From assembly GCA_022684035.1 (NCBI GenBank), contig JAJHSB010000006.1:1-52601 (forward strand): a DNA stretch of 52,601 nucleotides, given 5' to 3'. The notes beneath the pieces are model-generated. The model was not told the DNA's origin. It did no database searches and saw only the letters and a program-made list of their open reading frames with translations. The position numbers and the translations under genes are program-made. Numbering within the stretch: the stretch's first letter is position 1; the number at the start of each line of letters is the position of its first letter. Positions 34,463 through 42,973 of this stretch are shown here, one piece after another. This DNA is from Candidatus Acetothermia bacterium (GTDB lineage Bacteria > Bipolaricaulota > Bipolaricaulia > UBA7950).

Positions 34463-35477
34463 CTGATCCTCGCTTTAAATTCAACACCGGTACCGGTGAT
34501 ACTTCTTTTACTGCCGCTAAAAATTTTGCTGCCGGAAACCCTCTCCCCCAAGGCGACCACGGATTAATCGTAACAGCGAGCAGAGTCGCTCGGCGTAAAA
34601 CCTCTATCGATCCCCCCGCTCTCTTAAGCGCTCTCGCTGTCAGCGGAGTAATAAAAATATGAGTCATATCAGTGGCGATGATCCTGGGAGCACTGGTTTT
34701 ACTGGTCAATGCTTTCACTAGTCTATCAGTTACTGCTCCACCTGTTACGAGTATATCTCCCTTATTTCCGCTCATCTGTAACGCAATTTCATCGCTGCGC
34801 ATAAGTAATGTCGGGATATCGATTATCACCTCTTTGCCATCTCTTTTCAAGATCGCCACCTGTTTCTGTTGCACTATTTGCATCGCCCGCGCGCTGATCG
34901 CTGGAGATGGAGAAGGAAGCCCAAATAGACTGATAAGGTGTGCTGTCTGCTGCACAACTTTTGTTAGCGAAGAGGAGAAAGCAGCTCCAGTAGCAAGGAT
35001 CGTCCCTTGTGCCAAACTCGGCGCACAGGAAAAGATACGGTTCGTCGAACCATCGAGTAAGACAAGATCTACTCCGGCTGCCTGTAAGATCCGGACAACT
35101 ACTTTATTATCTCGTCGTGTATCCGCACCAGCCACCTCGACTTCTCCCGCAGTGAGTGTCTTGCATAACATGAGGTTTCCCATCGCTGTACGGAGCGGAA
35201 GTTCACGCAATACCTGGTGCGTGCAACAACGGGTAAGTGCCTCTTCTGCTGTTGCAAAGAGAGTCTCTTTCGGAACCCAAATAAGAGGTTTTTGCAATCC
35301 GGTTACCAGGTCAACCCTTTCACCATCGCGACCGACCGAAGTTATTCCCAACTTTATGTGATCGGCAGCAGCAGCATTGATGATCGCATTGAGAGTCGTT
35401 GTTTTACCGGTATTCTTTGCCACACCGATAATCGCAACGACACTGCATCGCCGGCGATAGATTAAATCCAATAGCAT
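34455..35477 (-). CDS. P-loop protein of the lysine aminomutase operon (putative reactivation factor)
   Basis: This 340-residue protein has an N-terminal Walker A loop, GVAKNTGKTTTLNA (about residues 18-31). Its middle region contains KVVVRILQAAGVDLVLLDGS, resembling a nucleotidase-type Walker B. GDILVTGGAVTDRLVKAL and a segment IIATDMTHIFITPL follow. Lysine-fermentation operons often carry one or two extra genes (kamB/kamC) thought to reactivate B12-inactivated mutase. This is the probable counterpart, but I cannot assign it to a named family. ATG 35477 follows AAGGAAAATAAATAG and opens the operon. Confidence 0.6.
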   Translation of the reverse strand: MLLDLIYRRRCSVVAIIGVAKNTGKTTTLNAIINAAAADHIKLGITSVGRDGERVDLVTGLQKPLIWVPKETLFATAEEALTRCCTHQVLRELPLRTAMGNLMLCKTLTAGEVEVAGADTRRDNKVVVRILQAAGVDLVLLDGSTNRIFSCAPSLAQGTILATGAAFSSSLTKVVQQTAHLISLFGLPSPSPAISARAMQIVQQKQVAILKRDGKEVIIDIPTLLMRSDEIALQMSGNKGDILVTGGAVTDRLVKALTSKTSAPRIIATDMTHIFITPLTARALKRAGGSIEVLRRATLLAVTINPWSPWGRGFPAAKFLAAVKEVSPVPVLNLKRGSDE

Positions 35478-35762
35478 CTATTTATTTTCCTTAATGAAGA
35501 GTCTTTTTCCCAATCCGACTGTTGTGCTACTACATTGATTTATTTCTGGATGGATGTAGTGTACTCTAAAAGCGCCTTTTCCGCCAATTCCTCACAGAAC
35601 TCAAGGTTTGGAAAGAGCGTATAGAGTGCCTTGCCCCCATAGAAATTCCGGTGAAGTAGGATTCACCTCGTGTAGTATCTGAATGACTATACGGGAGAAG
35701 CAGAACAAGTAGGATTTTCCGGGGTAGATGGCGTAGGGATAGAAAGGTTAAGAAGTTCACGG
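35478..35762. other. Gap between the kam operon and mraY
   Basis: No supportable gene. It should contain the kam operon promoter, but no convincing -35/-10 pair is seen. Inverted arms ACTACAT (35529-35535) and ATGTAGT (35554-35560) could form a hairpin in the leader. A gttcacggtt word lies at about 35757, touching the mraY 3' end. Confidence 0.45.
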
Positions 35763-36758
35763 TTATACCAAAACCGCGATTATCCCGATCATTGCCGAGC
35801 ATCCTTCTATCAACCAAAACCGGATAGTGATCGTTGGTTCAGGCCACTCATAAGACCGGAGTAGATAAGGATAATCAATCCCTTTTGCACGTTCAAAATG
35901 GTGATGAAAAGGACTGATTTTGAAGATTCTCTTTTTGGTGCACTTGTAATAAGAGACTTGGATAATCACGGATAATGTTTCGATAACTAATAGTCCGGCA
36001 ATGAGGGGAAGGATTAAGGCTGTTCCAGTAGTGAGTGCCAATCCGCTGACAATACCGCCCAACGCAAAAGAACCGACATTACCGAGAAATAGTTTGGAGG
36101 GATAGAAGTTCAACCACAAAAAACCGAGGAGTATTCCGACAAGCGGGATGACTGTCATCTGGATAGCCGAGTGAGCAAAGAGGAACTGGTAGACAAGCAA
36201 GATAATTACTGTTGTGCCGGCAGCCAGTCCATCGAGACCATCAGTCAAGTTCATTCCATTGGTCGTTGCGAGACAGAGGCTCCAGACAAGGCAAAAGAGA
36301 AGAACGGCCGGAAGCGAGATATAGTTGGTGGAAAAAGGGATAGCGAGTGGAATGGCGCTGAGATGCTCGAAAAAGACAAGGAACAATATTCCCGCGATCA
36401 CAGTTTGGAGGAGTATCTTATAGCGAGCGAGCAGGCCGAGCGCCTTGCCCCGTTTCAGGCTTAACAGGTCATCCAACAGGCCGATTGCTCCATATGCAAT
36501 TCCAGTTATCCAGATAAAGATCCCTTCCCAGGTCAATGTAAAGAGTAGATGAATGATCAACATCGCAAGCGACCATACAATTAGAATCACTACCCCGCCC
36601 ATTGTCGGAGTACCTGCTTTATCGGTATGAATATCCGGACCGTAATCGCGGATGTGTTGCCCGATCGCTGCCCGGCGCATCGAAACAGCAAAGCGACGGG
36701 CGGTAAAAAGAGTGAGGAGTCCAGTGATTATTGCGATAAATAGCGACGTTACAACCAT
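35763..36758 (-). CDS. mraY: Phospho-N-acetylmuramoyl-pentapeptide transferase
   Basis: MraY makes lipid I by joining UDP-MurNAc-pentapeptide to undecaprenyl phosphate in the inner membrane. The 331-residue protein has about ten membrane helices and the family motifs KAGTPTMGG, GLLDDLLSLK, GMNLTDGLDGLAAG and SPFHHHFE. It lies apart from, and opposite in strand to, the other cell-wall genes at 39-47 kb, so the usual murF-mraY-murD order is broken. Confidence 0.96.
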   Translation of the reverse strand: MVVTSLFIAIITGLLTLFTARRFAVSMRRAAIGQHIRDYGPDIHTDKAGTPTMGGVVILIVWSLAMLIIHLLFTLTWEGIFIWITGIAYGAIGLLDDLLSLKRGKALGLLARYKILLQTVIAGILFLVFFEHLSAIPLAIPFSTNYISLPAVLLFCLVWSLCLATTNGMNLTDGLDGLAAGTTVIILLVYQFLFAHSAIQMTVIPLVGILLGFLWLNFYPSKLFLGNVGSFALGGIVSGLALTTGTALILPLIAGLLVIETLSVIIQVSYYKCTKKRIFKISPFHHHFERAKGIDYPYLLRSYEWPEPTITIRFWLIEGCSAMIGIIAVLV

Positions 36759-36855
36759 CAGTTATTCTCCTTATTAGCAACGATCCTCGTGGTAATATGT
36801 GACTGATCACACGATACAGAGAATTCTCTTCCGACAAGTCTCTTTGCTTAGCATT

Positions 36856-38199
36856 TCAGTTCAGTTCACCGTCTGTTTCCAAAATCGTTTTTCGCCAGTG
36901 AGCAGCGCGGGTTTCATCTCGATCAGTAAGTATCTCTTTGACTATTTTATACAGTTGGTAAGTTGAGATAATGCAGAACCGTTGTACTTGACAGCCACGC
37001 AGAACATCAGGGGAAAACTGCGTCTCCCGGCGCTTGGGATCTTTCTCCCGCTCGGCATTAACGACAAGTATTCCCTTGTACCGGTGCGCAGACTCTACCA
37101 ATGCGTCATCGACTTGCCGCCGAAGACGACGATAATCTTCGAGCCCCACCGGTGTGGATTCAGTTGCAACAATGACACCGATGGCATCCCCTTCAGCTGC
37201 TCGTAGAAGTAGATCCCAATCATCTTCATACTCTTCTGGCTGCGGAACCTCGAATCCTAATACGCGAAATGACTGGCGGACAGCGGAAAAGAGAGAGAAA
37301 CGTCCTTTTGTGTAGAGGATCCGTTTGTAGATCAGAAACTGATCGAGTTGCTGCGCTACTTCCGCCTTTTTGGCGCTTAACTTATCGATCCGCTCGGTTA
37401 AGGAGGCAAGTTCATCCTGCAATCCGTCTTCTCCTGGAACAGGATATGCCGGCAGCCAATCCGGAGCAGGCGCAAAGAGCGGTCGTTCTGTTGCCTCCGC
37501 AATTGCAGCGAGAAGAACCTCTGATTCATGCCGAGAAGGAATACCATGAGTCGGTGGAATGAGAATCAATCTCCCTTCATCAAATGGGATCGAAAGTGCA
37601 ATTATATCTCCTACCTTGTTTCTCGCTAAGACAGTGACGAATTCTTCTATCGAAGTTGACATCAGATCTTTAAAGACAGCCTGATAGACAAACTTATCGG
37701 CGAAAGTGCGGAGATAATCAGTGAATGAGTGATGCAATTTTTCTACAAATACATCTCGACCGCAACGGGGAAGAAAACGGACATTAGAAGGGAAGACAAA
37801 GTGTTGATTCCTCTTTGTCAATGAGATCGACGGAAAGATGCTGCCACGGTTGAGCCGCACCAACCTGCCGCTATTACTCATAACTTCCAGCGGCTCGCTG
37901 CGGGGCAGGAGACGACAGACAACGATGCCACCTGCTTTACGTAATAGATCATCTATCTCAAGCCGCCGTCGTTCGATAAGCCGGCTGATTACTTTTCCGA
38001 AGCCGCGATCATTTTCAACGTAAGTCCTGCGGACACCATCTTTTTCACACGGAACATCGTAAATCCACAGATTGCAAATGCCGCTGGGATCAATGAATAG
38101 CGCATCATATCCAGCAAACGAAGGTGCATCGGTAAAATTACTACTCTCAAATTCACTGTGTTCCAACTGCCAATCGACGGCCAGAAACTTACGTCCCAT
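36856..38199 (-). CDS. Unrecognised protein with a coiled coil and a degenerate nuclease-like C-terminus
   Basis: I do not recognise a named family for this 447-residue protein. The N-terminal part (about 1-250, with AGYDALFIDPSGI) is alpha/beta. Residues about 260-295 (ELASLTERIDKLSAKKAEV) look like a coiled coil. The C-terminal part (about 310-430) begins VRQSFRVLGFEVPQPEEYED and ends in ILVVNAEREKDPKRR, a layout like PD-(D/E)xK restriction-type nucleases. The expected E-x-K strand reads VIVATEST, so catalysis is doubtful. It lies just upstream of mraY on the same strand (97-base gap). No signal peptide or membrane helix is seen. Confidence 0.5.
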   Translation of the reverse strand: MGRKFLAVDWQLEHSEFESSNFTDAPSFAGYDALFIDPSGICNLWIYDVPCEKDGVRRTYVENDRGFGKVISRLIERRRLEIDDLLRKAGGIVVCRLLPRSEPLEVMSNSGRLVRLNRGSIFPSISLTKRNQHFVFPSNVRFLPRCGRDVFVEKLHHSFTDYLRTFADKFVYQAVFKDLMSTSIEEFVTVLARNKVGDIIALSIPFDEGRLILIPPTHGIPSRHESEVLLAAIAEATERPLFAPAPDWLPAYPVPGEDGLQDELASLTERIDKLSAKKAEVAQQLDQFLIYKRILYTKGRFSLFSAVRQSFRVLGFEVPQPEEYEDDWDLLLRAAEGDAIGVIVATESTPVGLEDYRRLRRQVDDALVESAHRYKGILVVNAEREKDPKRRETQFSPDVLRGCQVQRFCIISTYQLYKIVKEILTDRDETRAAHWRKTILETDGELN

Positions 38200-38299
38200 C
38201 TTCTTCCTCCCAATAGTGGGATCACGAAATCCTATTTGCAGTGATTGTATCCCGAAGAGGCGGTAATAATCAATCTTTAGCAGTAGAGATTAGAAGGGA

Positions 38300-38446
38300 T
38301 TGGGGTGCGGCGCGTCTTCTTGTTCTTGTCATTGCGAGAGTTCGTAGAACTCGTGGCAATCTCGAATCAGGAGTCAGGAGCCAGAAGCCAGAAGCCAGAA
38401 ACCAGAAACCTCTACGAACGGAATTGCTTCGCAGACCCGCAATGAC
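38300..38446. repeat. Composite dispersed repeat with internal minirepeats
   Basis: An opening block gggtgcggcgcgtcttcttg leads into gtcattgcgagag (38328 on). A minirepeat of ccagaag/ccagaaa words follows (about 38381-38410), and the block closes with cgcaatgac at 38438-38446. A related block with the same opening and a different minirepeat array lies at 48295-48434. The gap 38200-38613 otherwise has no gene. Confidence 0.65.
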
Positions 38447-38549
38447 AGACTCTGGCTCTAAACTACGAACTGTTTCGAAAGCGGGAACCCCGCCCTCTAT
38501 AGTCTGATTTGAAGTACTTTTTTAATGAGGCAATACGCGTTTAATTGTG

Positions 38550-38594
38550 CAGGGTGACGGCTTACTTACTTTTTACTTGTTTGTCGTCACCCTG
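38550..38594. promoter_or_regulatory. Hairpin-forming inverted repeat downstream of the cysteine-rich gene
   Basis: Perfect 10-bp arms CAGGGTGACG (38550-38559) and CGTCACCCTG (38585-38594) flank a 25-base AT-rich loop. The structure follows the stop of the minus-strand cysteine-rich gene by about 20 bases and could end or stabilise its transcript. No T-run follows on that strand, so a classical intrinsic terminator is not certain. Confidence 0.5.
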
Positions 38595-38613
38595 TGTTGT
38601 AGATTGAAACTTC

Positions 38614-38871
38614 TTAGCTCTTTAAGCTTTGGATATGTTCTTCTACGCCTTTAAGTTCCTGTTTCAGTTGGTCACGGTACTCTTCCAACTTCTCCAGTCG
38701 CTCTTGTCTGGTAATGAACCGCCGTGAGAACAGATTATCTTCACAGCTGCAATGGCAGCATTCACATCCACACTTGCAGCATTCACATCCACACTTGCAA
38801 TGATAGTATTCACATCCGCACTTATGTCTGCGACCGTGATGGCTTCTGTAACTTACGTGAGGTTGACACAT
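38614..38871 (-). CDS. Small cysteine-rich repeat protein with a C-terminal coiled coil
   Basis: This 85-residue protein has 14 cysteines, 13 of them between residues 18 and 43. They lie in near-tandem KCGCECC units (CGCEYYHC, CKCGCECC, KCGCECCHCSC). Residues 50-85 (RRFITRQERLEKLEEYRDQL and on) form a charged helix like the tails of DUF5320-type small proteins. ATG 38871 has a near-perfect ribosome site, AAGGAGGTGA, seven bases upstream, so it is well translated. Dense C-x-C clusters suggest metal (Fe-S, Zn or Cu) binding, metallothionein-like. The biological role is unknown. There is no signal peptide. Confidence 0.75.
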   Translation of the reverse strand: MCQPHVSYRSHHGRRHKCGCEYYHCKCGCECCKCGCECCHCSCEDNLFSRRFITRQERLEKLEEYRDQLKQELKGVEEHIQSLKS

Positions 38872-38985
38872 CTTTTATCACCTCCTTTCAGGTAAGATTT
38901 GCTAAACTAATTGCGCATATGCTTCTGCGCCTAATACCTTGAAAATTTCTGATGGGGGTCTGTGCCATTTACGTATAACTCCCAG

Positions 38986-39015
38986 CAAATTAAGTCTTTT
39001 CAAATTAAGTCTTTT
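38986..39015. repeat. 15-bp tandem direct repeat upstream of the cysteine-rich gene
   Basis: The unit caaattaagtctttt occurs twice back to back, about 115 bases upstream of the cysteine-rich gene and over 300 bases before divergent ftsW. Its place in a divergent promoter region would suit a regulator-binding site, but this is inference. The rest of 38872-39326 holds no gene. A small hairpin atatttt-cgcc-aaaatat lies at about 39224-39241. Confidence 0.4.
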
Positions 39016-39326
39016 AATGATTACTAAGATACTACATTGAAAATAAGAAGTCAAAGAACCCAACACTCAAATCCTAAGACTCTTTTTCCTTCTCAACGAA
39101 TCAACTGTCATACGAATTCCAGGTGACGGATTTGGTCAAGTTCCTTTTTCACACGGGACAATGATCACTTACGACTATGACTAACTTTCGTTTGTATTCT
39201 GACAGGGTTCCTTATGGTTTGAGGATATTTTCGCCAAAATATAGGCAAGTTGTAAGAGGATCATCATTTGATATAGCTCGGTTAGATGATCTTTGATGGG
39301 GTTAGTTTTAAACCTGGGAGGAATCG

Positions 39327-40469
39327 GTGCAAGAACGCTTATTCCGGTATGCAAATAACAGTTGGGGGGGAGAAAAGAAATCTGCTCATTCAGATCGGTT
39401 ATTATTACTAACTACCATTATCTTGTTTTGCTGTGGCTTGGTGATGGTGTATAGCACTACTTATCCTGTGATGGTAGTCCGCCAGCGCAATAGTTTTCAG
39501 GCATTGATTACACAATTAGTGGCTGGTTCGATCGGCCTGGGTCTATTGGTATTTTTTGCTCGATTTGATTATCGGCGCTTTGTTCGGTACGACGACTTGC
39601 TACTTATCAGTATGTTCATGCTTACTTTCCTGACTATCCTTCCGTTAGGTGCATTCGTTGATCGGAGATGGATTCGTCTGGGTTTCTTTAATCTTCAACC
39701 GACTGAATTGCTGAATTTTGCATTAGTGATCTATTTGGCAGCCGCCACTCTTCGCAAAGAAGATCAATTAGCGAGCTTTAGGCAGGGAATCACTCCTTTT
39801 TGCATTCTCTTACTCATCATCTCAGCAGTAGTTCTACAGCAACCTGATTTTAGTATGGTCTTTAGATTTTGGATCTTAACTGGATTCATGCTCTTTCTTG
39901 CTGGCGCAAAGATAACTCATCTTATCGGAATTGGAACGATTATCATTTCGCTTGCTCTTTTGATGGTTAAAATTGCTCCTTACCGCATGGCTCGGTTAAT
40001 TGCATTTATTGATCCATTCAGTTATCCAATGACGGCTGGTTTTCAGACTATACAGTCTCTGACAGCGATCGGAGCAGGCGGATTATTCGGTCGCGGGATT
40101 GGAAATTCTCAGGCGAAACTCCTGCGCCTACCTGCGGCCCATAATGACTTCATTTTTTCTATCACCGCCGAAGAGATAGGATTCATAGGGGCTCTCCTGT
40201 TGCTTTCTCTCTTTTTAATCTTCGGTTGGCGGGCATTGAAAATTGCTCAACGTGCGCCGGACCGCTTTGGATATATGTTGGCAATGGGCTTGGGGTTTAC
40301 TATCTGTGTACAGGCTCTTTTGAACATAAGTATTGCAGTAGGACTATTTCCGGTGACTGGACTTACATTGCCGTTTATCAGTCATGGCGGATCTTCGCTC
40401 GTTGTTTCACTGGCTATGGTCGGAATATTACTCAATATCTCTAAACAAGGAGCTAAAACGTGCGCATAA
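39327..40469 (+). CDS. ftsW: Lipid II polymerase FtsW (SEDS family)
   Basis: FtsW is the septal peptidoglycan glycosyltransferase of the SEDS family. The 380-residue protein has about ten membrane helices and the hallmarks LVMVYSTTYP, NLQPTELLNFALVIYLA, AAHNDFIFSITAEEIGFIG and SHGGSSLVVSLAMVGILLNI. GTG 39327 is supported by GGAGGAAT just upstream. It opens the division cluster and overlaps murG by 10 bases. RodA is the alternative paralogue; the murG-ftsZ context favours FtsW. Confidence 0.94.
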   Translation: MQERLFRYANNSWGGEKKSAHSDRLLLLTTIILFCCGLVMVYSTTYPVMVVRQRNSFQALITQLVAGSIGLGLLVFFARFDYRRFVRYDDLLLISMFMLTFLTILPLGAFVDRRWIRLGFFNLQPTELLNFALVIYLAAATLRKEDQLASFRQGITPFCILLLIISAVVLQQPDFSMVFRFWILTGFMLFLAGAKITHLIGIGTIIISLALLMVKIAPYRMARLIAFIDPFSYPMTAGFQTIQSLTAIGAGGLFGRGIGNSQAKLLRLPAAHNDFIFSITAEEIGFIGALLLLSLFLIFGWRALKIAQRAPDRFGYMLAMGLGFTICVQALLNISIAVGLFPVTGLTLPFISHGGSSLVVSLAMVGILLNISKQGAKTCA

Positions 40470-41560
40470 TGATTGCAGGCGGAGGCACGGGAGGCCATCT
40501 CTATCCCGCGTTGGCTCTTATCGACGAGATCTGGCAGCAAGATGATCAAATAAAAATCGCTTATGTCGGTACGAGGCGTGGCCTGGAAGCCCGTCTACTT
40601 TCGCATTATCGCAAAGTTAAATTTTTCCCTTTGCATGCGCGTGGTTTGGCAAGAGGAGATATCATCCAAAACATCACCGCACTCTTCTTCCTTGTCGTGG
40701 CGGTTATCGAAGCAGCAGTCGTTATGGCGCGATTTCGACCAACCGTAATTGTCGGGATGGGAGGATACAGCTCATTCCCCGTCCTTGCGTGGGGAGTAAT
40801 CTTGCGGATAGAGACTCTGATTCATGAACAAAATATAGTCGCCGGATTGACTAACCGTCTTCTCTCTCCGTTCGTTAATAAGGTATTGCTCTCCTACAAC
40901 GAAACAAAGCGGTATTTTCCTACCGCAAAAGAGATAGTAGTGACTGGTAATCCAATCAGAGAAGATTTTTTTCTTTCGCAGCGGACCGATCTCATATATC
41001 AGCAATTCGGTCTGAACCCAAACCGTAAAACAATACTGGTCTTTGGCGGTTCACACGGATCACAGTTGCTGACCGAGCAGATTATTCGCGCCAAGGAGAG
41101 GTTCGGGGCTTGCCGCCAGGTACAGGTATTGTTGGTCATCGGAAATGCTCAACGACAAGTAGATATCACGACCGATCTTGCTGCTGCAGGTGTCGAAAAT
41201 ATCACTACACAAACGTATATCGATAATATGGCACAAGCGTTCGCAATTGCTGATCTGGTTGTGTCACGAGCAGGAGCTACTTCTCTGGCGGAAATCATTG
41301 CTTGCGGTAAACCGGCAATATTGATTCCGTGGACCGGAGCTGCTGCTAACCATCAATTGGAAAATGCTCGTTACCTGGACGCCCAGGAAGCGTGCGTTTT
41401 AGTCAACGAAGAGAGACTCAAGGAAGATGATCTGGCTTCATTGATCCTAACAACCGTCACCAGTGATAAGAGACTAAACCAACTCTCCGCCAATCTTCGG
41501 CGTCTCGGTCGGCGAGGAGCAGCAACGCAGATGTGGAACGAAATTAAGGTAGTAAATTAA
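40460..41560 (+). CDS. murG: UDP-GlcNAc:lipid I N-acetylglucosaminyltransferase
   Basis: MurG converts lipid I to lipid II on the inner face of the membrane. The 366-residue GT-B enzyme has the glycine loop IAGGGTGGHLYPALAL, then GMGGYSSFPVLAW, HEQNIVAGLTNRLL and the UDP-binding SRAGATSLAEIIACGKPAIL. The GTG start at 40460 lies inside the end of ftsW and murC follows 12 bases after its stop. Confidence 0.97.
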   Translation: MRIMIAGGGTGGHLYPALALIDEIWQQDDQIKIAYVGTRRGLEARLLSHYRKVKFFPLHARGLARGDIIQNITALFFLVVAVIEAAVVMARFRPTVIVGMGGYSSFPVLAWGVILRIETLIHEQNIVAGLTNRLLSPFVNKVLLSYNETKRYFPTAKEIVVTGNPIREDFFLSQRTDLIYQQFGLNPNRKTILVFGGSHGSQLLTEQIIRAKERFGACRQVQVLLVIGNAQRQVDITTDLAAAGVENITTQTYIDNMAQAFAIADLVVSRAGATSLAEIIACGKPAILIPWTGAAANHQLENARYLDAQEACVLVNEERLKEDDLASLILTTVTSDKRLNQLSANLRRLGRRGAATQMWNEIKVVN

Positions 41561-41572
41561 AGGAGAAGGATC

Positions 41573-42973
41573 GTGCAAAATTCAGGGAAATATTATCATT
41601 TTGTTGGTATCGGCGGAGACGGAATGAGTGGATTGGCACATGTAATGCTTGAAGCGGGATGTTCTGTCAGCGGTTCTGACCTGTGTGAAAATAGTAAAAC
41701 GATCCGTCTGCGTAACTCTGGCGCTCAGATCTATCTTGAGCACCAGCCATCCAATATCACCGATGAGATAGAAGAGGTCATTGTCTCTTCAGCGATCGAT
41801 TGGACCAATAACGTCGAGATAGGGGAGGCAAAAAAGAGAGAGCTTCGTATATTGCCCCGTATGCACGCTCTTTCCAATCTACTGGAAGGTCAACGATCGA
41901 TCGGGGTAGCAGGAACACACGGCAAAACAACGACCACAGCGATGATCGCCACTATACTATCTCGTACGGGATTGGATCCCACATATCTGATCGGTGCGGA
42001 TTGTCCTCATTTAGGAGGGAATGCCTGTTTAGGTCGCAGTAAACTGGTGATTACCGAAGTTGATGAAAGCGACGGTCTTTTTCTTGGTTTACGGCCGTCA
42101 ATTTCCGTATTAGGAAATATTGATAAAGACCATATGAATACTTATAAAACCTATGGTGCAATCCAAGAGAGTTTTCTACAATTTGTCAACCGGGCGGAAC
42201 AGAGTGTGCTTTCGCTCGATGATCCTAATATACGCAAATTCGTCAAAGATGTTACCGCGCCATTCACAATTGGAATCGATACCCAAGCCGATCTTCAGGC
42301 GGTAAATATCGAGCATGAGCAACTCAACACCCAATTCGACATAATTCTGTTCGGGCGGCGAATCTGTCGGGTCTCTCTCTCTGCTCCAGGAGCACATAAT
42401 GTTCGCAATGCGTTAGCGGCAATAGGGGCTAGTTTTCTTGTGGGAGTTGATCCACAGGATGCAGCAGCAGCACTTTTTACGTTTCAACTTCCGCAGCGAC
42501 GGTTTCAAATTCTGGAAGAGAACGGGGTAACAGTCGTCGATGATTATGCTCATCTTCCGGCAGAGATTAAAGCGACATTACAGGCGATACGCGATGGTTG
42601 GAACGGTCGTCGGATCATTGCAATATTCCAACCGCATCGTTATTCGCGTACGCAGGCATTGGGAGCAGAGTTCGGCAGCGCATTCCGCCAGGCAGAGATC
42701 GTCTTAGTCGCCCCGATATATCCGGCATACGAACTTCCAATTGCCGGAGTATCAGCACAATTGATCGTTGATGCCATCCGAGCGGATACCGACACGCAAG
42801 TCTATTCTCTCTCCTCTCCTGCTGCAGGGGTGGAATTTCTTAAAGCACAGATAGAACCAGGTGATTTTATTATCAGTTTCGGCGCCGGCGATATTTGGAG
42901 GGTGACGACAGAAATATCGTCATTCCTAAAAGAAGGAAGTTTTCTTCCGGTAACTACGGGTGAGAGAAGATAA
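41573..42973 (+). CDS. murC: UDP-N-acetylmuramate--L-alanine ligase
   Basis: MurC adds L-alanine to UDP-MurNAc using ATP. The 466-residue ligase has the N-terminal nucleotide-binding HFVGIGGDGMSGLAHVMLE, the ATP loop GVAGTHGKTTTTAMIA, EVDESDG, NIDKDHM and the C-terminal YAHLPAEIKATL and FQPHRYSRT motifs. GTG 41573 follows GGAGAAGGA. It overlaps murB by 14 bases. Confidence 0.97.
   Translation: MQNSGKYYHFVGIGGDGMSGLAHVMLEAGCSVSGSDLCENSKTIRLRNSGAQIYLEHQPSNITDEIEEVIVSSAIDWTNNVEIGEAKKRELRILPRMHALSNLLEGQRSIGVAGTHGKTTTTAMIATILSRTGLDPTYLIGADCPHLGGNACLGRSKLVITEVDESDGLFLGLRPSISVLGNIDKDHMNTYKTYGAIQESFLQFVNRAEQSVLSLDDPNIRKFVKDVTAPFTIGIDTQADLQAVNIEHEQLNTQFDIILFGRRICRVSLSAPGAHNVRNALAAIGASFLVGVDPQDAAAALFTFQLPQRRFQILEENGVTVVDDYAHLPAEIKATLQAIRDGWNGRRIIAIFQPHRYSRTQALGAEFGSAFRQAEIVLVAPIYPAYELPIAGVSAQLIVDAIRADTDTQVYSLSSPAAGVEFLKAQIEPGDFIISFGAGDIWRVTTEISSFLKEGSFLPVTTGERR

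Noticed and set aside
35478-35762. Lysine or cobalamin riboswitch upstream of the kam operon
   Set aside because: No lysine-box or B12-box consensus was found in the leader; only a weak hairpin is visible.
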